DNA from: Halalkalibacter alkalisediminis
Lineage (GTDB): Bacteria; Bacillota; Bacilli; Bacillales; Bacillaceae_D
Assembly (NCBI RefSeq): GCF_028610705.1
Contig: NZ_JAQQWT010000003.1
Coordinates: 377,759 to 441,758 of the forward strand
Reading direction: 5' to 3'
DNA: 64,000 bases
Shown here: positions 54,084 through 62,376 of the stretch, one piece after another
Position numbering within the stretch: position 1 is the first letter of the stretch
How the letters are laid out: the number at the start of each line of letters is the position of its first letter
Notes under the pieces: generated by a model
Told to the model about the DNA's origin: nothing
Seen by the model: the letters and a program-made list of their open reading frames with translations, nothing else
The model's database searches: none
Position numbers and translations under genes: made by a program

Positions 54084-54892
54084 AGATTCTGCGCCTTATC
54101 ATCACTCATTATCGCAATACGTTGGCCCATTTGAACATCGACATGCTCTTTAGTTGTGATATCTAAAATCAATCCTTTTTCACAAAGTAATACTACGGTT
54201 GATCCGAATGAAAAATATCCCACTTCATCTCCTTTATTAACGTTATTATTTTTGTGGGTAACTTCAATTGTATTAACATTCATCGCACCGACCTTTACTA
54301 AAGCAACATGTTTAGCGTTAACATTCATTTCTGTAATTAGACGATAATTTTTAGACAATGGTTTTTTTCCATAACGAAGCCCTAAATCATTTACAGGATA
54401 CGATCGACCGCCAAGCACCCATTGCTTCTTAATTATTCCATCAACTGGACTGTGAATTCGGTGATAATGACTCGGACTTAAGTATAAGATAAAGTAGTGG
54501 CCATCCAGATAGGGTTGACTCGCTTCTTTCGATCCAAGCATTTCTTCAATAGTATAAGTTTGTCCTTTTACATGAAAATATGTCTTTTCCTCCAGCTTTC
54601 CAAAATGAGCAACCACCCCATCTACAGGACTAACAAACGCATCTTCCTCTGTATCAATGGGTCGCACTCCACTTTTTAGTTCTCTGGTGAATAAATCATG
54701 CAGATTGACAAATTCGTTAAGCGATCGATTCATTTCTGATTCATTTAGATTAAATGTTGTAGAAAATGGTTTGATAAACGGTTTGCTAATCTTTGATCTC
54801 GAGAATTTTCGTAGTACAGATGAGGATAAGCGATGATTGGTTAACTCAATGCACGATCTAAATAATAGTTTTTTCAATGTATATTCCTCCAT
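54080..54892 (-). CDS. psd: Phosphatidylserine decarboxylase
   Basis: 270 residues. It makes phosphatidylethanolamine; the enzyme cleaves itself at a serine to form the pyruvoyl group. The processing site is in VGYFSFGSTVVLL (FGST in place of the common LGST; cleavage before the serine). Other conserved parts are FVSPVDGVVAHFG, LSPSHYHRIHSPVDG and VNNLGLRYGKKPLSKNYR-like sequence (PVNDLGLRYGKKPLSKNYR). It is divergent from pssA at 55024, so the two enzymes of the pathway share one intergenic region instead of one operon. The CdaR-type gene overlaps its stop. Confidence 0.95.
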   Translation of the reverse strand: MEEYTLKKLLFRSCIELTNHRLSSSVLRKFSRSKISKPFIKPFSTTFNLNESEMNRSLNEFVNLHDLFTRELKSGVRPIDTEEDAFVSPVDGVVAHFGKLEEKTYFHVKGQTYTIEEMLGSKEASQPYLDGHYFILYLSPSHYHRIHSPVDGIIKKQWVLGGRSYPVNDLGLRYGKKPLSKNYRLITEMNVNAKHVALVKVGAMNVNTIEVTHKNNNVNKGDEVGYFSFGSTVVLLCEKGLILDITTKEHVDVQMGQRIAIMSDDKAQNL

Positions 54893-55023
54893 TTTAAGTG
54901 ATTCAGCGCTATTTGTTTTTGTTTCCTAGTCGTTTCATAAAACCTATGGTATGATTATGATTTAAGGTCAAACGGTAAATTTTAGTTGTCATCATGTACA
55001 AAATCGTGTAAGGAGTTGATGTC

Positions 55024-55563
55024 GTGTTCCTTTTGCATCAATTGGATCATACCGTCAAAAAGCTAAAAGGGCAAATTGCAAATTTCCTAACGATTTTAAA
55101 CTTAGGACTTGGTGCTTTTGCAATTATGTTTATTTTACAGGATGAATTACGGTTAGGTCTTTTATTTATTACAATTGCAGCACTTACAGATCGTTTGGAT
55201 GGCGCTGCAGCAAGACGTTTTAATAGTACATCTGAATTTGGAAAGCAATTAGATTCATTAAGCGATATTTTATCCTTCGGAGTAGCACCTGCATTTTTAA
55301 TTTACCAAGCCGTATTATTTACATTTGGCTTACCTGGAATGTTACTTACTATTTTCTTCATTGCATGTGGGGCTATTCGTTTAGCGCGATTTAACATTAC
55401 AGAAAGTACAGGCTATTTTGTTGGACTTCCTATAACAGCTGCTGGTTGTATGTTAACATTCCTCATGTTACTTGTACCCTTTATTCCAGCTCCTTACTTT
55501 TTACTCGCTACATTAATTCTAGGAATATGTATGATTAGTTCATTTAAAGTTAGAAAAATGTAA
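55024..55563 (+). CDS. pssA: CDP-diacylglycerol--serine O-phosphatidyltransferase
   Basis: 179 residues from the GTG at 55024, with AAGGAGTTGATGTC upstream. The CDP-alcohol phosphotransferase motif D-G-x2-A-R-x8-G-x3-D-x3-D is complete in LDGAAARRFNSTSEFG and KQLDSLSD. Several membrane helices (NLGLGAFAIMFIL, ITAAGCMLTFLMLL) fit the Bacillus-type PssA. It produces phosphatidylserine for Psd, encoded divergently. The HU gene follows 281 bases downstream with its own promoter. Confidence 0.95.
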   Translation: MFLLHQLDHTVKKLKGQIANFLTILNLGLGAFAIMFILQDELRLGLLFITIAALTDRLDGAAARRFNSTSEFGKQLDSLSDILSFGVAPAFLIYQAVLFTFGLPGMLLTIFFIACGAIRLARFNITESTGYFVGLPITAAGCMLTFLMLLVPFIPAPYFLLATLILGICMISSFKVRKM

Positions 55564-55694
55564 TTTATTTTTGTGAGTTTGATTCACTCTCTCTTTTTTT
55601 GACAAAACCTTCATTAAAATTACAAATTTTGACGGTATCATGTCAAAAAAAGTGAAAAATATGGGTTCTAAAGATTTATTTTCCGTGGAAAGTC

Positions 55695-55723
55695 TTGACA
55701 CACTTAGGGTTTCATTATTAAAT
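55695..55723 (+). promoter_or_regulatory. SigA promoter upstream of the HU gene
   Basis: TTGACA and TTAAAT with 17 bases between, about 120 bases before the HU start. A second TTGACA at 55599-55604 with a weaker TACAAA 16 bases on may be an additional promoter. Tandem promoters would suit an abundant protein. Confidence 0.6.
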
Positions 55724-55844
55724 TAAGTTGCGGCTTTATTTTTTCAGCTTGTCGAATGACAGGATTATTTAAAAATGAAGATTGAGCACTTCACCTACGG
55801 ATGATGTGTTTTTCAAAACAAGGTATGAAAGGGAGTTTTTTTTC

Positions 55845-56120
55845 ATGAACAAAACAGATTTAATTAACGCAGTATCTGAGCAAGCAGACCTTTCTAAAAA
55901 GGATGCTTCTAAAGCAGTCGACGCTGTATTTGACAGCATTACATCAGCACTAGTTGAAGGTGGTAAAGTTCAACTTGTTGGCTTTGGTAGCTTCGAGGTT
56001 CGTGAGCGTTCTGCTCGTAAAGGCCGTAATCCTCAAACTGGACAAGAAATTGAGATTCCAGCAACAAAGAATCCAGCTTTCAAGCCTGGTAAACAACTTA
56101 AAGATGCTGTAAACGAATAG
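55845..56120 (+). CDS. hbs: Nucleoid protein HU
   Basis: 91 residues from the ATG at 55845, preceded by GAAAGGGAG. The sequence [20 protein letters not shown], the hydrophobic core [20 protein letters not shown] and the DNA-binding arm tip NPQTGQEI with the final [11 protein letters not shown] are those of Bacillus HBsu. It binds and bends DNA without sequence preference. In Bacillus subtilis hbs lies near mtrA, so this copy beside pssA is either a relocated hbs or a paralogue. A strong terminator follows directly. Confidence 0.96.
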   Translation: MNKTDLINAVSEQADLSKKDASKAVDAVFDSITSALVEGGKVQLVGFGSFEVRERSARKGRNPQTGQEIEIPATKNPAFKPGKQLKDAVNE

Positions 56121-56125
56121 TTAAT

Positions 56126-56158
56126 AAAACGATGAGACAAGCTCTCATCGTTTTTTTA
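56126..56158. terminator. Terminator of the HU gene
   Basis: AAAACGATGAGA / TCTCATCGTTTT, a 12-bp stem with a 5-base loop and T-run. Confidence 0.93.
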
Positions 56159-56288
56159 TTTTAGTTGAGTGTGTAAGCCTCCTGCCCTCACTTCATACAA
56201 ACCGCTTAAACTTATTATTACATCTATATCATAAAAAAGTGTGTTCCCTCATAGAGTGAAGAGATTAACTATGATTGGAGTGGCTTAT

Positions 56289-57095
56289 ATGAACTCATAT
56301 TATGAAAATGCCTTGTTTGAACATCGCTTTTGGCTTCAAGTATTAGGTGATCATGCTAGGTTTATTCGAGATACTCTCTCGCCGACTGAAACCGAATTTG
56401 TGAATAAATCCTTGGACTTTATTGATATATTTGACAAACTTCTTCATGAGAGTCGGCAAGATCTCTCAATGGACGCTTTGAACAAGCTAACTGAGACCGC
56501 CAATCAACAAGCTCAAGAAATAAGATCATTTAAACTCGAAATCATTCGTGAACATTTAGTCGGTGACGTTTCGATTGGTTTATCGCCAACTTTCCTCAAT
56601 CACATGGTAAATGAAGTAGAAGAGTACTTACGTCTTTTACCTTACCTACTAAAGCAGCAGGATCCCCCTTTATCTCACCCTCTTCACCATCACCTTGTCT
56701 GGTTATTGGATGCAGCCGGACATGCGGGAGGAATTACTGACGATTTAGATTTAGTTGAAAAACAACTCCAAGAAAAAAGCGAGGCCTTCACAAAAAGGTT
56801 TGAACAGTTTTACATCAAAGCGGTAGAAATGGCGGGTTACCTCAGATCTAATGTTCAACTCTTCCCTGCTTTAGATCGTTTTAATGAAAATGTGAAATTA
56901 GAAATTGCCTTATTTAAAGTGTTCCTTAATGAACTTGAGGAAATGGAGATGAACAACCGATTGCTAGGAACGTTCGACCAACTTATGGCTGATCATATGG
57001 CTAGAGAAGAATGTTACTATTTGTTGAAGGTAGCTCGTTCATCCCATCTAGAAGAACCTGACTGTGATCCGACATCCCCTAGATCTATAGATTAA
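56289..57095 (+). CDS. DUF2935 domain protein
   Basis: About 268 residues from the ATG at 56289 (MNSYYENALFEHRFW), eight bases after TTGGAG; an open frame extends 16 codons further up. Entirely helical with repeated his/glu-rich helices: ALFEHRFWLQVLGDHARFIRD near the start and a second similar block in ALDRFNENVKLEIALFKVFLNEL and LMADHMAREECYYL near the end. This is the DUF2935 two-bundle architecture, ferritin/hemerythrin-like in spirit, with EHxxW and HMxREE suggesting metal ligands. Function is unknown; related proteins are reported as cytosolic metal-binding proteins in clostridia. It is monocistronic with a terminator. Confidence 0.85.
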   Translation: MNSYYENALFEHRFWLQVLGDHARFIRDTLSPTETEFVNKSLDFIDIFDKLLHESRQDLSMDALNKLTETANQQAQEIRSFKLEIIREHLVGDVSIGLSPTFLNHMVNEVEEYLRLLPYLLKQQDPPLSHPLHHHLVWLLDAAGHAGGITDDLDLVEKQLQEKSEAFTKRFEQFYIKAVEMAGYLRSNVQLFPALDRFNENVKLEIALFKVFLNELEEMEMNNRLLGTFDQLMADHMAREECYYLLKVARSSHLEEPDCDPTSPRSID

Positions 57096-57107
57096 TAGTT
57101 GTTCACC

Positions 57108-57133
57108 AAGAACCTTTATAGAGGTTCTTTTTC
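57108..57133. terminator. Terminator of the DUF2935 gene
   Basis: AGAACCT-TTATAG-AGGTTCT followed by TTTTC, 13 bases after the stop. Confidence 0.8.
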
Positions 57134-57196
57134 ATTTATGGTCTTACTTTTGTGAGATTATTTTATTGTTATATAAATGAAACCGTTTTTTATGTT

Positions 57197-57210
57197 AGAA
57201 AACGTTTTAA
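57197..57210. promoter_or_regulatory. Possible cre (CcpA) site upstream of cstA
   Basis: AGAAAACGTTTTAA matches the cre consensus TGWAANCGNTNWCA at eight of ten fixed positions and is palindromic around CG. It lies about 43 bases upstream of the -35 of the cstA promoter. Carbon catabolite control of a carbon-starvation transporter would be sensible, but this is inferred. Confidence 0.4.
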
Positions 57211-57252
57211 TTTATAGAATATCTCGTTTTTTCTGAAAATAGGTTGATTCAA

Positions 57253-57281
57253 TTGTCAGATATCGTTACAATACTTATCAT
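57253..57281 (+). promoter_or_regulatory. SigA promoter of cstA
   Basis: TTGTCA and TATCAT are exactly 17 bases apart, giving a leader of roughly 30 bases to the cstA start at 57318. TCAGATA / TATCTGA-type half sites flank the presumed transcription start. Confidence 0.55.
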
Positions 57282-57317
57282 GATTTGATTTATCTGATAT
57301 TTGGAGGCTTTTTCATT

Positions 57318-58754
57318 ATGTTAACATTTCTTTTCGCTATACTTTTACTTGTTATAGGCTATCTTGTTTATTCCAAAGTCGTGGAACGTATTTTCGGAAT
57401 TAATGATCAAGAAAAGACACCTGCTTACACCAATCAAGACGGCATTGATTACACACCTATGCCTTGGTGGAAAGCCAGTTTAATTCAGTTATTAAATATA
57501 GCAGGATTGGGACCTATTTTTGGGGCTGTTGCTGGTGCATTATATGGTCCTGTTGCTTTCATTTGGATTGTAGTAGGCTGCTTGTTTGCAGGTGCTGTGC
57601 ATGATTATTTCTCTGGAATGCTTTCACTTCGTCATAACGGTGCGCAATTTCCAAGTTTAGTAGGACGTTACCTAGGTAGTTATATGAAAAACATTATTAA
57701 CCTTGTTTCTATCGTTTTAATGATCCTTGTCGCGGCTGCTTTCACTGCTGGTCCTGCACAACTAATTGCTAGTTTAACACCTCTATCATTTACATTTGCG
57801 CTTGTCCTAATTTTTGCGTATTTCTTAGTTGCAGCTGTCTTACCAGTTAATCGAGTTATAGGAAGAATCTATCCATTTTTTGGAGCGATTTTAATTTTTA
57901 TGGCTGTATCAATTGGAATTGCTTTACTATTCACTGATCGCTCCATTCCTAATTTAACGTTGACCAACTTGCATCCTGGTGATTTACCTATTTGGCCACT
58001 ATTAATGGTCACAATCTCTTGCGGAGCGATCTCTGGATTTCATAGTACCCAGAGCCCAATTCTTGCTCGTACCATTAAACGTGAGTCAGACGGAAGAAAA
58101 GTGTTTTACGGGGCTATGGTTGCTGAAGGGATCATTGCCCTCATCTGGGCTGCGGCTGGTATGACCTTTTTTGGTGGTACCATCGGTCTTCAAGAGGCTC
58201 TGGCTTTAGGTGGCCCTGCAGGGGTAGTGAATGAGATTTCCACGACCCTACTCGGGACTTTAGGGGGCATCCTCGCTATATTAGGAGTGATTATCTTACC
58301 GATTACAACTGGTGATACTGCATTACGCTCATCTCGTATGATGGTAACGGAAGCACTTGAGAAATTCTTTAAAGTGCGTGGTTTGAAGGGGATATTATTA
58401 GCAACGATTCCAGTTACCATTCCAACTTTTTATCTTGCTACCATTGATTATACATTTCTCTGGAGATACGTCGGTGGGACTAATCAATTAGTAGCAACGA
58501 TCATGCTTTGGACTGGAGCCATGTACTTGCTTGAATCACGAAAATTCCATTGGATTTGTGGCATTCCAGCTTTGTTCATGACAGCTGTTGTCTCAACTTA
58601 TTTTCTATATGCTCCTGAGGGCTTTTCCCTGCCTTATGAAACGTCTTTAACTATTGGTGCAATAATGACGCTAGTAGTTGCCCTTTGGTATATTTATAAA
58701 ATACGTAAGAGCAACAAACCCTCTTTATCATCTTCATCTGAACATGCTGCATAA
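57318..58754 (+). CDS. Carbon starvation CstA-family transporter
   Basis: About 478 residues from the ATG at 57318, ten bases after TTGGAGG. Polytopic membrane protein with the CstA signature: TPAYTNQDGIDYTPMPWWKASLIQLLNIAGLGPIFGAVAGALYGP (spread over residues about 36-82), GAVHDYFSGMLSLRHNGAQFPSLVGRYLG and SGFHSTQSPILARTI. The family takes up pyruvate or peptides during carbon limitation. It is shorter than the roughly 600-residue CstA of Bacillus subtilis, belonging to the short branch found in many Firmicutes. No LytS/LytT-type regulators are adjacent. The upstream region has a possible cre site. Confidence 0.9.
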   Translation: MLTFLFAILLLVIGYLVYSKVVERIFGINDQEKTPAYTNQDGIDYTPMPWWKASLIQLLNIAGLGPIFGAVAGALYGPVAFIWIVVGCLFAGAVHDYFSGMLSLRHNGAQFPSLVGRYLGSYMKNIINLVSIVLMILVAAAFTAGPAQLIASLTPLSFTFALVLIFAYFLVAAVLPVNRVIGRIYPFFGAILIFMAVSIGIALLFTDRSIPNLTLTNLHPGDLPIWPLLMVTISCGAISGFHSTQSPILARTIKRESDGRKVFYGAMVAEGIIALIWAAAGMTFFGGTIGLQEALALGGPAGVVNEISTTLLGTLGGILAILGVIILPITTGDTALRSSRMMVTEALEKFFKVRGLKGILLATIPVTIPTFYLATIDYTFLWRYVGGTNQLVATIMLWTGAMYLLESRKFHWICGIPALFMTAVVSTYFLYAPEGFSLPYETSLTIGAIMTLVVALWYIYKIRKSNKPSLSSSSEHAA

Positions 58755-58827
58755 TATATTTTAAAAACAGAGATAGCCATTTAGGCCTTTATCATCTCGA
58801 CCTCCCTTTATTCATATGAATTTTCAC

Positions 58828-58866
58828 AGCTAGCTTGAGCGTCATTCAAGCTAGCTTTATTTTTGT
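58828..58866. terminator. Terminator of cstA
   Basis: AGCTAGCTTGA / TCAAGCTAGCT, an 11-bp stem with a 7-base loop, then TTATTTTTG. Confidence 0.9.
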
Positions 58867-58877
58867 GCTAAAGAAGA

Positions 58878-58935
58878 GTCCGACTTAATGTGTGTCGGTG
58901 TTGTTCTAAACCTTCAGCACACATAAAAGTCGGAC
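58878..58935. repeat. Long imperfect inverted repeat, possible REP-like element
   Basis: GTCCGACTT-AATGTGTG on the left pairs with CACACATAAAAGTCGGAC on the right, separated by about 25 bases. No T-run follows, and a terminator for cstA already lies just upstream, so this is extra structure in a noncoding gap (58755-59012). It could be a dispersed palindromic repeat. Confidence 0.55.
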
Positions 58936-59012
58936 GAGACACCAAGAAATAATGGTTAAATTCCACACGAATATGAAACCCTAAGAATGAATTTATAGAG
59001 GAGTGATGATAA

Positions 59013-59891
59013 GTGGATTATAATGAAATCACATCGAAACAAGTAAATGGTCAACCTGCACAAACGCAAAACCATCAGCCTGGTATAGAGAGCAAGATGG
59101 ACCCATCTCCTGTATATGATGATTTAAATTATAAAGGGAGTAACAAACTAAAAAACAAAGTGGTCCTTATTACAGGCGGCGATAGTGGCATTGGTAGGTC
59201 TGTTGCGATTGCTTTTGCTAAGGAAGGCGCTAAGCTTTCTATCGTCTATCTTGAGGAGCATGAAGATGCAACAAAAACAAAAGCAGAAGTGGAAAGATAT
59301 AATGGAGAGTGCTTATTAATTGCTGGTGATATTGGAGACGAATCCTTCTGCCAACAAGCCATTCAACAAACAATCGAACAATATGGGCAAATTGATTGCT
59401 TGATTAATAACGCCGCCGAACAGCATTATCAAGAGAATATTGAAGATATTACTTCTGAACAACTTGAACGCACATTCAAAACAAATATATTCTCTTGCTT
59501 CCACTTTATTAAAGCAGCTATGCCGCATTTAAAAAAGGGAAGCACGATCATTAATACAGCATCTATAGTAGCTTATAAAGGAAATCCTGTCTTAATGGAC
59601 TATGCTTCTACAAAAGGAGCTATGATTGCTCTGACACGGTCACTTTCTGAGAGCATTGTGTCTAAGGGGATCCGAGTCAATGCCGTCGCTCCTGGCCCTA
59701 TTTGGACACCATTAATTCCTGCTTCATTTCCAGCAGATCAAGTGGCCTCTTTTGGAACAACGAGTCCGATGGGGCGACCTGGACAACCAGCAGAGTTAGC
59801 GCCTGCCTATGTTTATCTTGCTTCTGATGATTCATCCTATGTTTCTGGACAAGTCATTCATGTTAATGGTGGAACGATTGTAAATGGTTAA
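59013..59891 (+). CDS. Short-chain dehydrogenase, YhdF/YhxC-like
   Basis: 292 residues from the GTG at 59013 (GAGGAGTGATGATAA upstream). An SDR of the extended-N-terminus type: about 45 polar residues (QNHQPGIESKMDPSPVYDD) precede the Rossmann loop ITGGDSGIGRSVAIAFAKEG. NNAAEQHYQ, the catalytic serine in NTASIVAYKGNP, YASTKGA and VNAVAPGPIWTPLIP follow. This sub-family includes general-stress and spore-associated oxidoreductases in Bacillus whose substrates are not established. Monocistronic, with its own terminator. Confidence 0.9.
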   Translation: MDYNEITSKQVNGQPAQTQNHQPGIESKMDPSPVYDDLNYKGSNKLKNKVVLITGGDSGIGRSVAIAFAKEGAKLSIVYLEEHEDATKTKAEVERYNGECLLIAGDIGDESFCQQAIQQTIEQYGQIDCLINNAAEQHYQENIEDITSEQLERTFKTNIFSCFHFIKAAMPHLKKGSTIINTASIVAYKGNPVLMDYASTKGAMIALTRSLSESIVSKGIRVNAVAPGPIWTPLIPASFPADQVASFGTTSPMGRPGQPAELAPAYVYLASDDSSYVSGQVIHVNGGTIVNG

Positions 59892-59901
59892 ACCCTTTAA
59901 G

Positions 59902-59946
59902 GGATGTTTTGAAAAGTCATCATAGCCTTTTTAAAACATCCTTTTT
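59902..59946. terminator. Terminator of the SDR gene
   Basis: GGATGTTTTGAAAAG pairs imperfectly with TTTTTAAAACATCC and is followed by TTTTTG, just after the stop. Confidence 0.8.
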
Positions 59947-60029
59947 GTAAATTTGTCAAATTGGCAGGAATTAATTCCTTTATTGTCTAATACTACTAAT
60001 AATTCCTTTCTTAGAAAGTAGTGACGAAA

Positions 60030-61169
60030 ATGCTGTCAGAAACAGATTCTAACACTAATTTTGATGAATTATATGAATACCTTGAACAACACAGATCATG
60101 CTTCCTTCAAGAATGGACAGAAAAAATTAAAATTGACTCACATTATATCTTTAAAGATAACGTAAAAAAGAACGGGTTTATGATGTACGAGCTTGTGCAA
60201 AACACGTTTTTTGGAAAAAATAACGAGACACAACTAAAAGAACTAGCTATAAAAGTAGCTCACGAGCGCTTTGAAGCAAATAGTAACATTGGTGATTTTG
60301 TTTATAATGTCAACATAGGGAGAAGCACACTCGTTAAACTCATTCTAAATTCGGATCTTGATAAAGAAAAATTAAAATCAGCAGTTTCTTTAGTAAACCA
60401 ATATTTTGACCAATTCTGTTACCAAGCGGTAACGACATACACAGAAATTAAGAACCAAGAAATACAACAAAATAAACATTTCATCAGTCAATCCCATAAG
60501 GATAAACTAGCTATTCTTGGACAGATGTCTTCGAGTTTCGTTCACGAATTTAGAAATCCACTAACCTCCATTATTGGATTTAATAAATTACTTCGGAGCG
60601 AATATCCAAATTTAAGATACCTAGACATTATTGAACTCGAACTTGATCAATTAAAATTTAGAATCACTCAGTTTCTTCACACGTCTAAGATGGATATTGT
60701 TGGAGATTCAAAGAAAAAAATCCAATTAAAGTCTTTGTTAGAAGATATATTAAACTTCTTGTACCCTAGCTTAGTGGATGTAGACGTCAATGTTACATTG
60801 ACTATAAAAGAGGACTTGCACATTGAGGTTTATAAAGATGAATTCAAACAAGTTTTCGTCAATTTAATGATGAATTCTATTGATGCTCTACAACAAAAAG
60901 AAAAGCCTAGAGAAATCAAAATAACAGTAGAGTACACGTCTGAAGAGAATGTTCTTATTCAGATTTCCAACAACGGCCCAGCTATACCACTTGAAGTGAG
61001 AGAAACGATATTTGAACCTTTCTTTACTACTAAAGATCTCGGTACAGGCATCGGTTTGTACGTTTGTAAAAATATTATCGAAAAACATCATGGTACAATG
61101 ACTTGTTCTTCGAATCAGGATGAAACCATCTTTGAAATTCAATTACCTTTACATACTCCAAATGTCTAA
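60030..61169 (+). CDS. Soluble sporulation-type histidine kinase
   Basis: About 379 residues from the ATG at 60030; a GTG nine bases earlier is an alternative, and both have only a weak AGAAAGTAGTG upstream. There is no membrane segment. The N-terminal 160 residues are helical (ELYEYLEQHRSCFLQEWTEKI, FVYNVNIGRSTLVKLIL) and fit the RsbR/HisK_N type globin-like sensor. The kinase core has SSFVHEFRNPLTSIIGFNKLL (phosphoacceptor histidine), VFVNLMMNSIDAL, ISNNGPAIP and KDLGTGIGLYVCKNII. This resembles orphan kinases that feed the Spo0F phosphorelay in Bacillus. No partner regulator is adjacent. Confidence 0.85.
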   Translation: MLSETDSNTNFDELYEYLEQHRSCFLQEWTEKIKIDSHYIFKDNVKKNGFMMYELVQNTFFGKNNETQLKELAIKVAHERFEANSNIGDFVYNVNIGRSTLVKLILNSDLDKEKLKSAVSLVNQYFDQFCYQAVTTYTEIKNQEIQQNKHFISQSHKDKLAILGQMSSSFVHEFRNPLTSIIGFNKLLRSEYPNLRYLDIIELELDQLKFRITQFLHTSKMDIVGDSKKKIQLKSLLEDILNFLYPSLVDVDVNVTLTIKEDLHIEVYKDEFKQVFVNLMMNSIDALQQKEKPREIKITVEYTSEENVLIQISNNGPAIPLEVRETIFEPFFTTKDLGTGIGLYVCKNIIEKHHGTMTCSSNQDETIFEIQLPLHTPNV

Positions 61170-61219
61170 TCTTACTTATAGAAATTCATCGCGAATTCTT
61201 TTAAGCAAATGCCGCCGCT

Positions 61220-61259
61220 AAACACATCACCTTTTTAAAAGTGATGTGTTTCCTTTTTT
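61220..61259. terminator. Terminator of the soluble histidine kinase gene
   Basis: AAACACATCAC / GTGATGTGTTT with a 10-base loop and a T-rich tail. Confidence 0.88.
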
Positions 61260-61264
61260 CTTTT

Positions 61265-61414
61265 TTAAACATATGTCGTTTTTATCCTTAAAATTTGTCG
61301 TAGCATTATTAAACAGACAAAACACCAACTGATTGAAATCGTTATCGCCGAAAAGATGTCTGAAGGAAAATGTGCTCCTACAATTATTCTACTTAAAGCA
61401 AGGGTAACCATGAC
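61265..61414 (-). pseudogene. Remnant of a PAP2-type phosphatase
   Basis: The minus-strand frame between stops reads VMVTLALSRIIVGAHFPSDI then FSAITISISWCFVCLIM and ends shortly after. SRIIVGAHFPSDI is the third catalytic motif of PAP2/undecaprenyl-diphosphatase-like enzymes (SRxxxGxHxPxD). Nothing of the first two motifs remains, and there is no start codon. It occupies most of the 343-base gap before the next gene; the remainder (61415-61512) shows only the AGAGGAG ribosome site of that gene. Confidence 0.7.
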
Positions 61415-61512
61415 TTAGAAAGGCTATTACTTCAATAAACTTTTGCCCTTTGTATTAGTTTTCCTTATTTGGATACTCTAAAAAGACTTTACTAATTAGA
61501 GGAGTATTCACT

Positions 61513-62238
61513 ATGTCCCTTGACGCCTTTATTATGGGTTTTGCCTTTATTTTAATCCACTTGCTTGCTAATGAGCTTATTCCCTCAGGAAGAATTAGAA
61601 GGTTAAAGTGGTTTTCTTTTTCAGGTGGCTTAGCTGTATCTTATGTTTTTGTCTACGTTCTCCCAACTTTACATAAAGAGCAAATTTTAGTAAAGAAATA
61701 TGGCGATTATTTTACAATGGAATCTGAATTATACTTTGTTGGTTTAATAGGTGTATTGATTTTTTATGGTATTCAAAAAGTTGTACGAAAAGCCCAGCTA
61801 AACGACAAAACTAATAAAGCTAGAGCGCTTTTTTGGTTACAAATACTATTCTTTGGTTTTTATAATATGTTAGTTGCTTATACGATTATTTCTCACGATG
61901 TTTTGGGGGTACAAGCAGTATTTTACGGACTAGCCGTCGGACTTCACTTTGTTGCTGTTGCTCACGATTTATGGAGGGAATACGCAGATATTTATAATAA
62001 AGTCGGCAGGTATGTTCTTGCTCTCGGGATCGTTGCAGGGTGGATTATGGGAGTAACCATTCATTTATCCCCTTTAACAGAATCCATTATCTTTGCTTTC
62101 ATCTCAGGAGCTATGATATTGAACGTATTAAAATATGAACTGCCTCCTGATGAGGAAGCACATTTTCCTACGTTTGCTATCGGTGTCGTTTCATATACAA
62201 CCATTACGATGTCACTAAAATTTTTCTTTCAATGGTGA
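61513..62238 (+). CDS. Polytopic membrane protein, unknown, ZIP-like in layout
   Basis: 241 residues, about seven membrane helices; start at 61513 after AGAGGAG. The first helices read AFIMGFAFILIHLLANELI, then KWFSFSGGLAVSYVFVYVLPTLHKE, which recalls the metal-transporting helices of ZIP proteins (FSGGISxxYVFLxVLPEL). Later helices carry AVGLHFVAVAHDLWREY and GWIMGVTIHLSPL. Histidines and acidic residues inside helices suggest a metal or proton pathway. I do not recognise an exact family. It is the only intact-looking gene within a zone of broken genes and has no terminator or partner in view. Confidence 0.7.
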   Translation: MSLDAFIMGFAFILIHLLANELIPSGRIRRLKWFSFSGGLAVSYVFVYVLPTLHKEQILVKKYGDYFTMESELYFVGLIGVLIFYGIQKVVRKAQLNDKTNKARALFWLQILFFGFYNMLVAYTIISHDVLGVQAVFYGLAVGLHFVAVAHDLWREYADIYNKVGRYVLALGIVAGWIMGVTIHLSPLTESIIFAFISGAMILNVLKYELPPDEEAHFPTFAIGVVSYTTITMSLKFFFQW

Positions 62239-62376
62239 GAATCGTATAGAACAAAACACGCATCAGTTCCTTCTGCAACAAAATGTAAATCTGTTTAGAC
62301 GATCATTTGAGATTAAAAAAATTATCCTCACCTAATACGAATAGTAAAAAACTATTAAACCTCAACATATGTGGAA

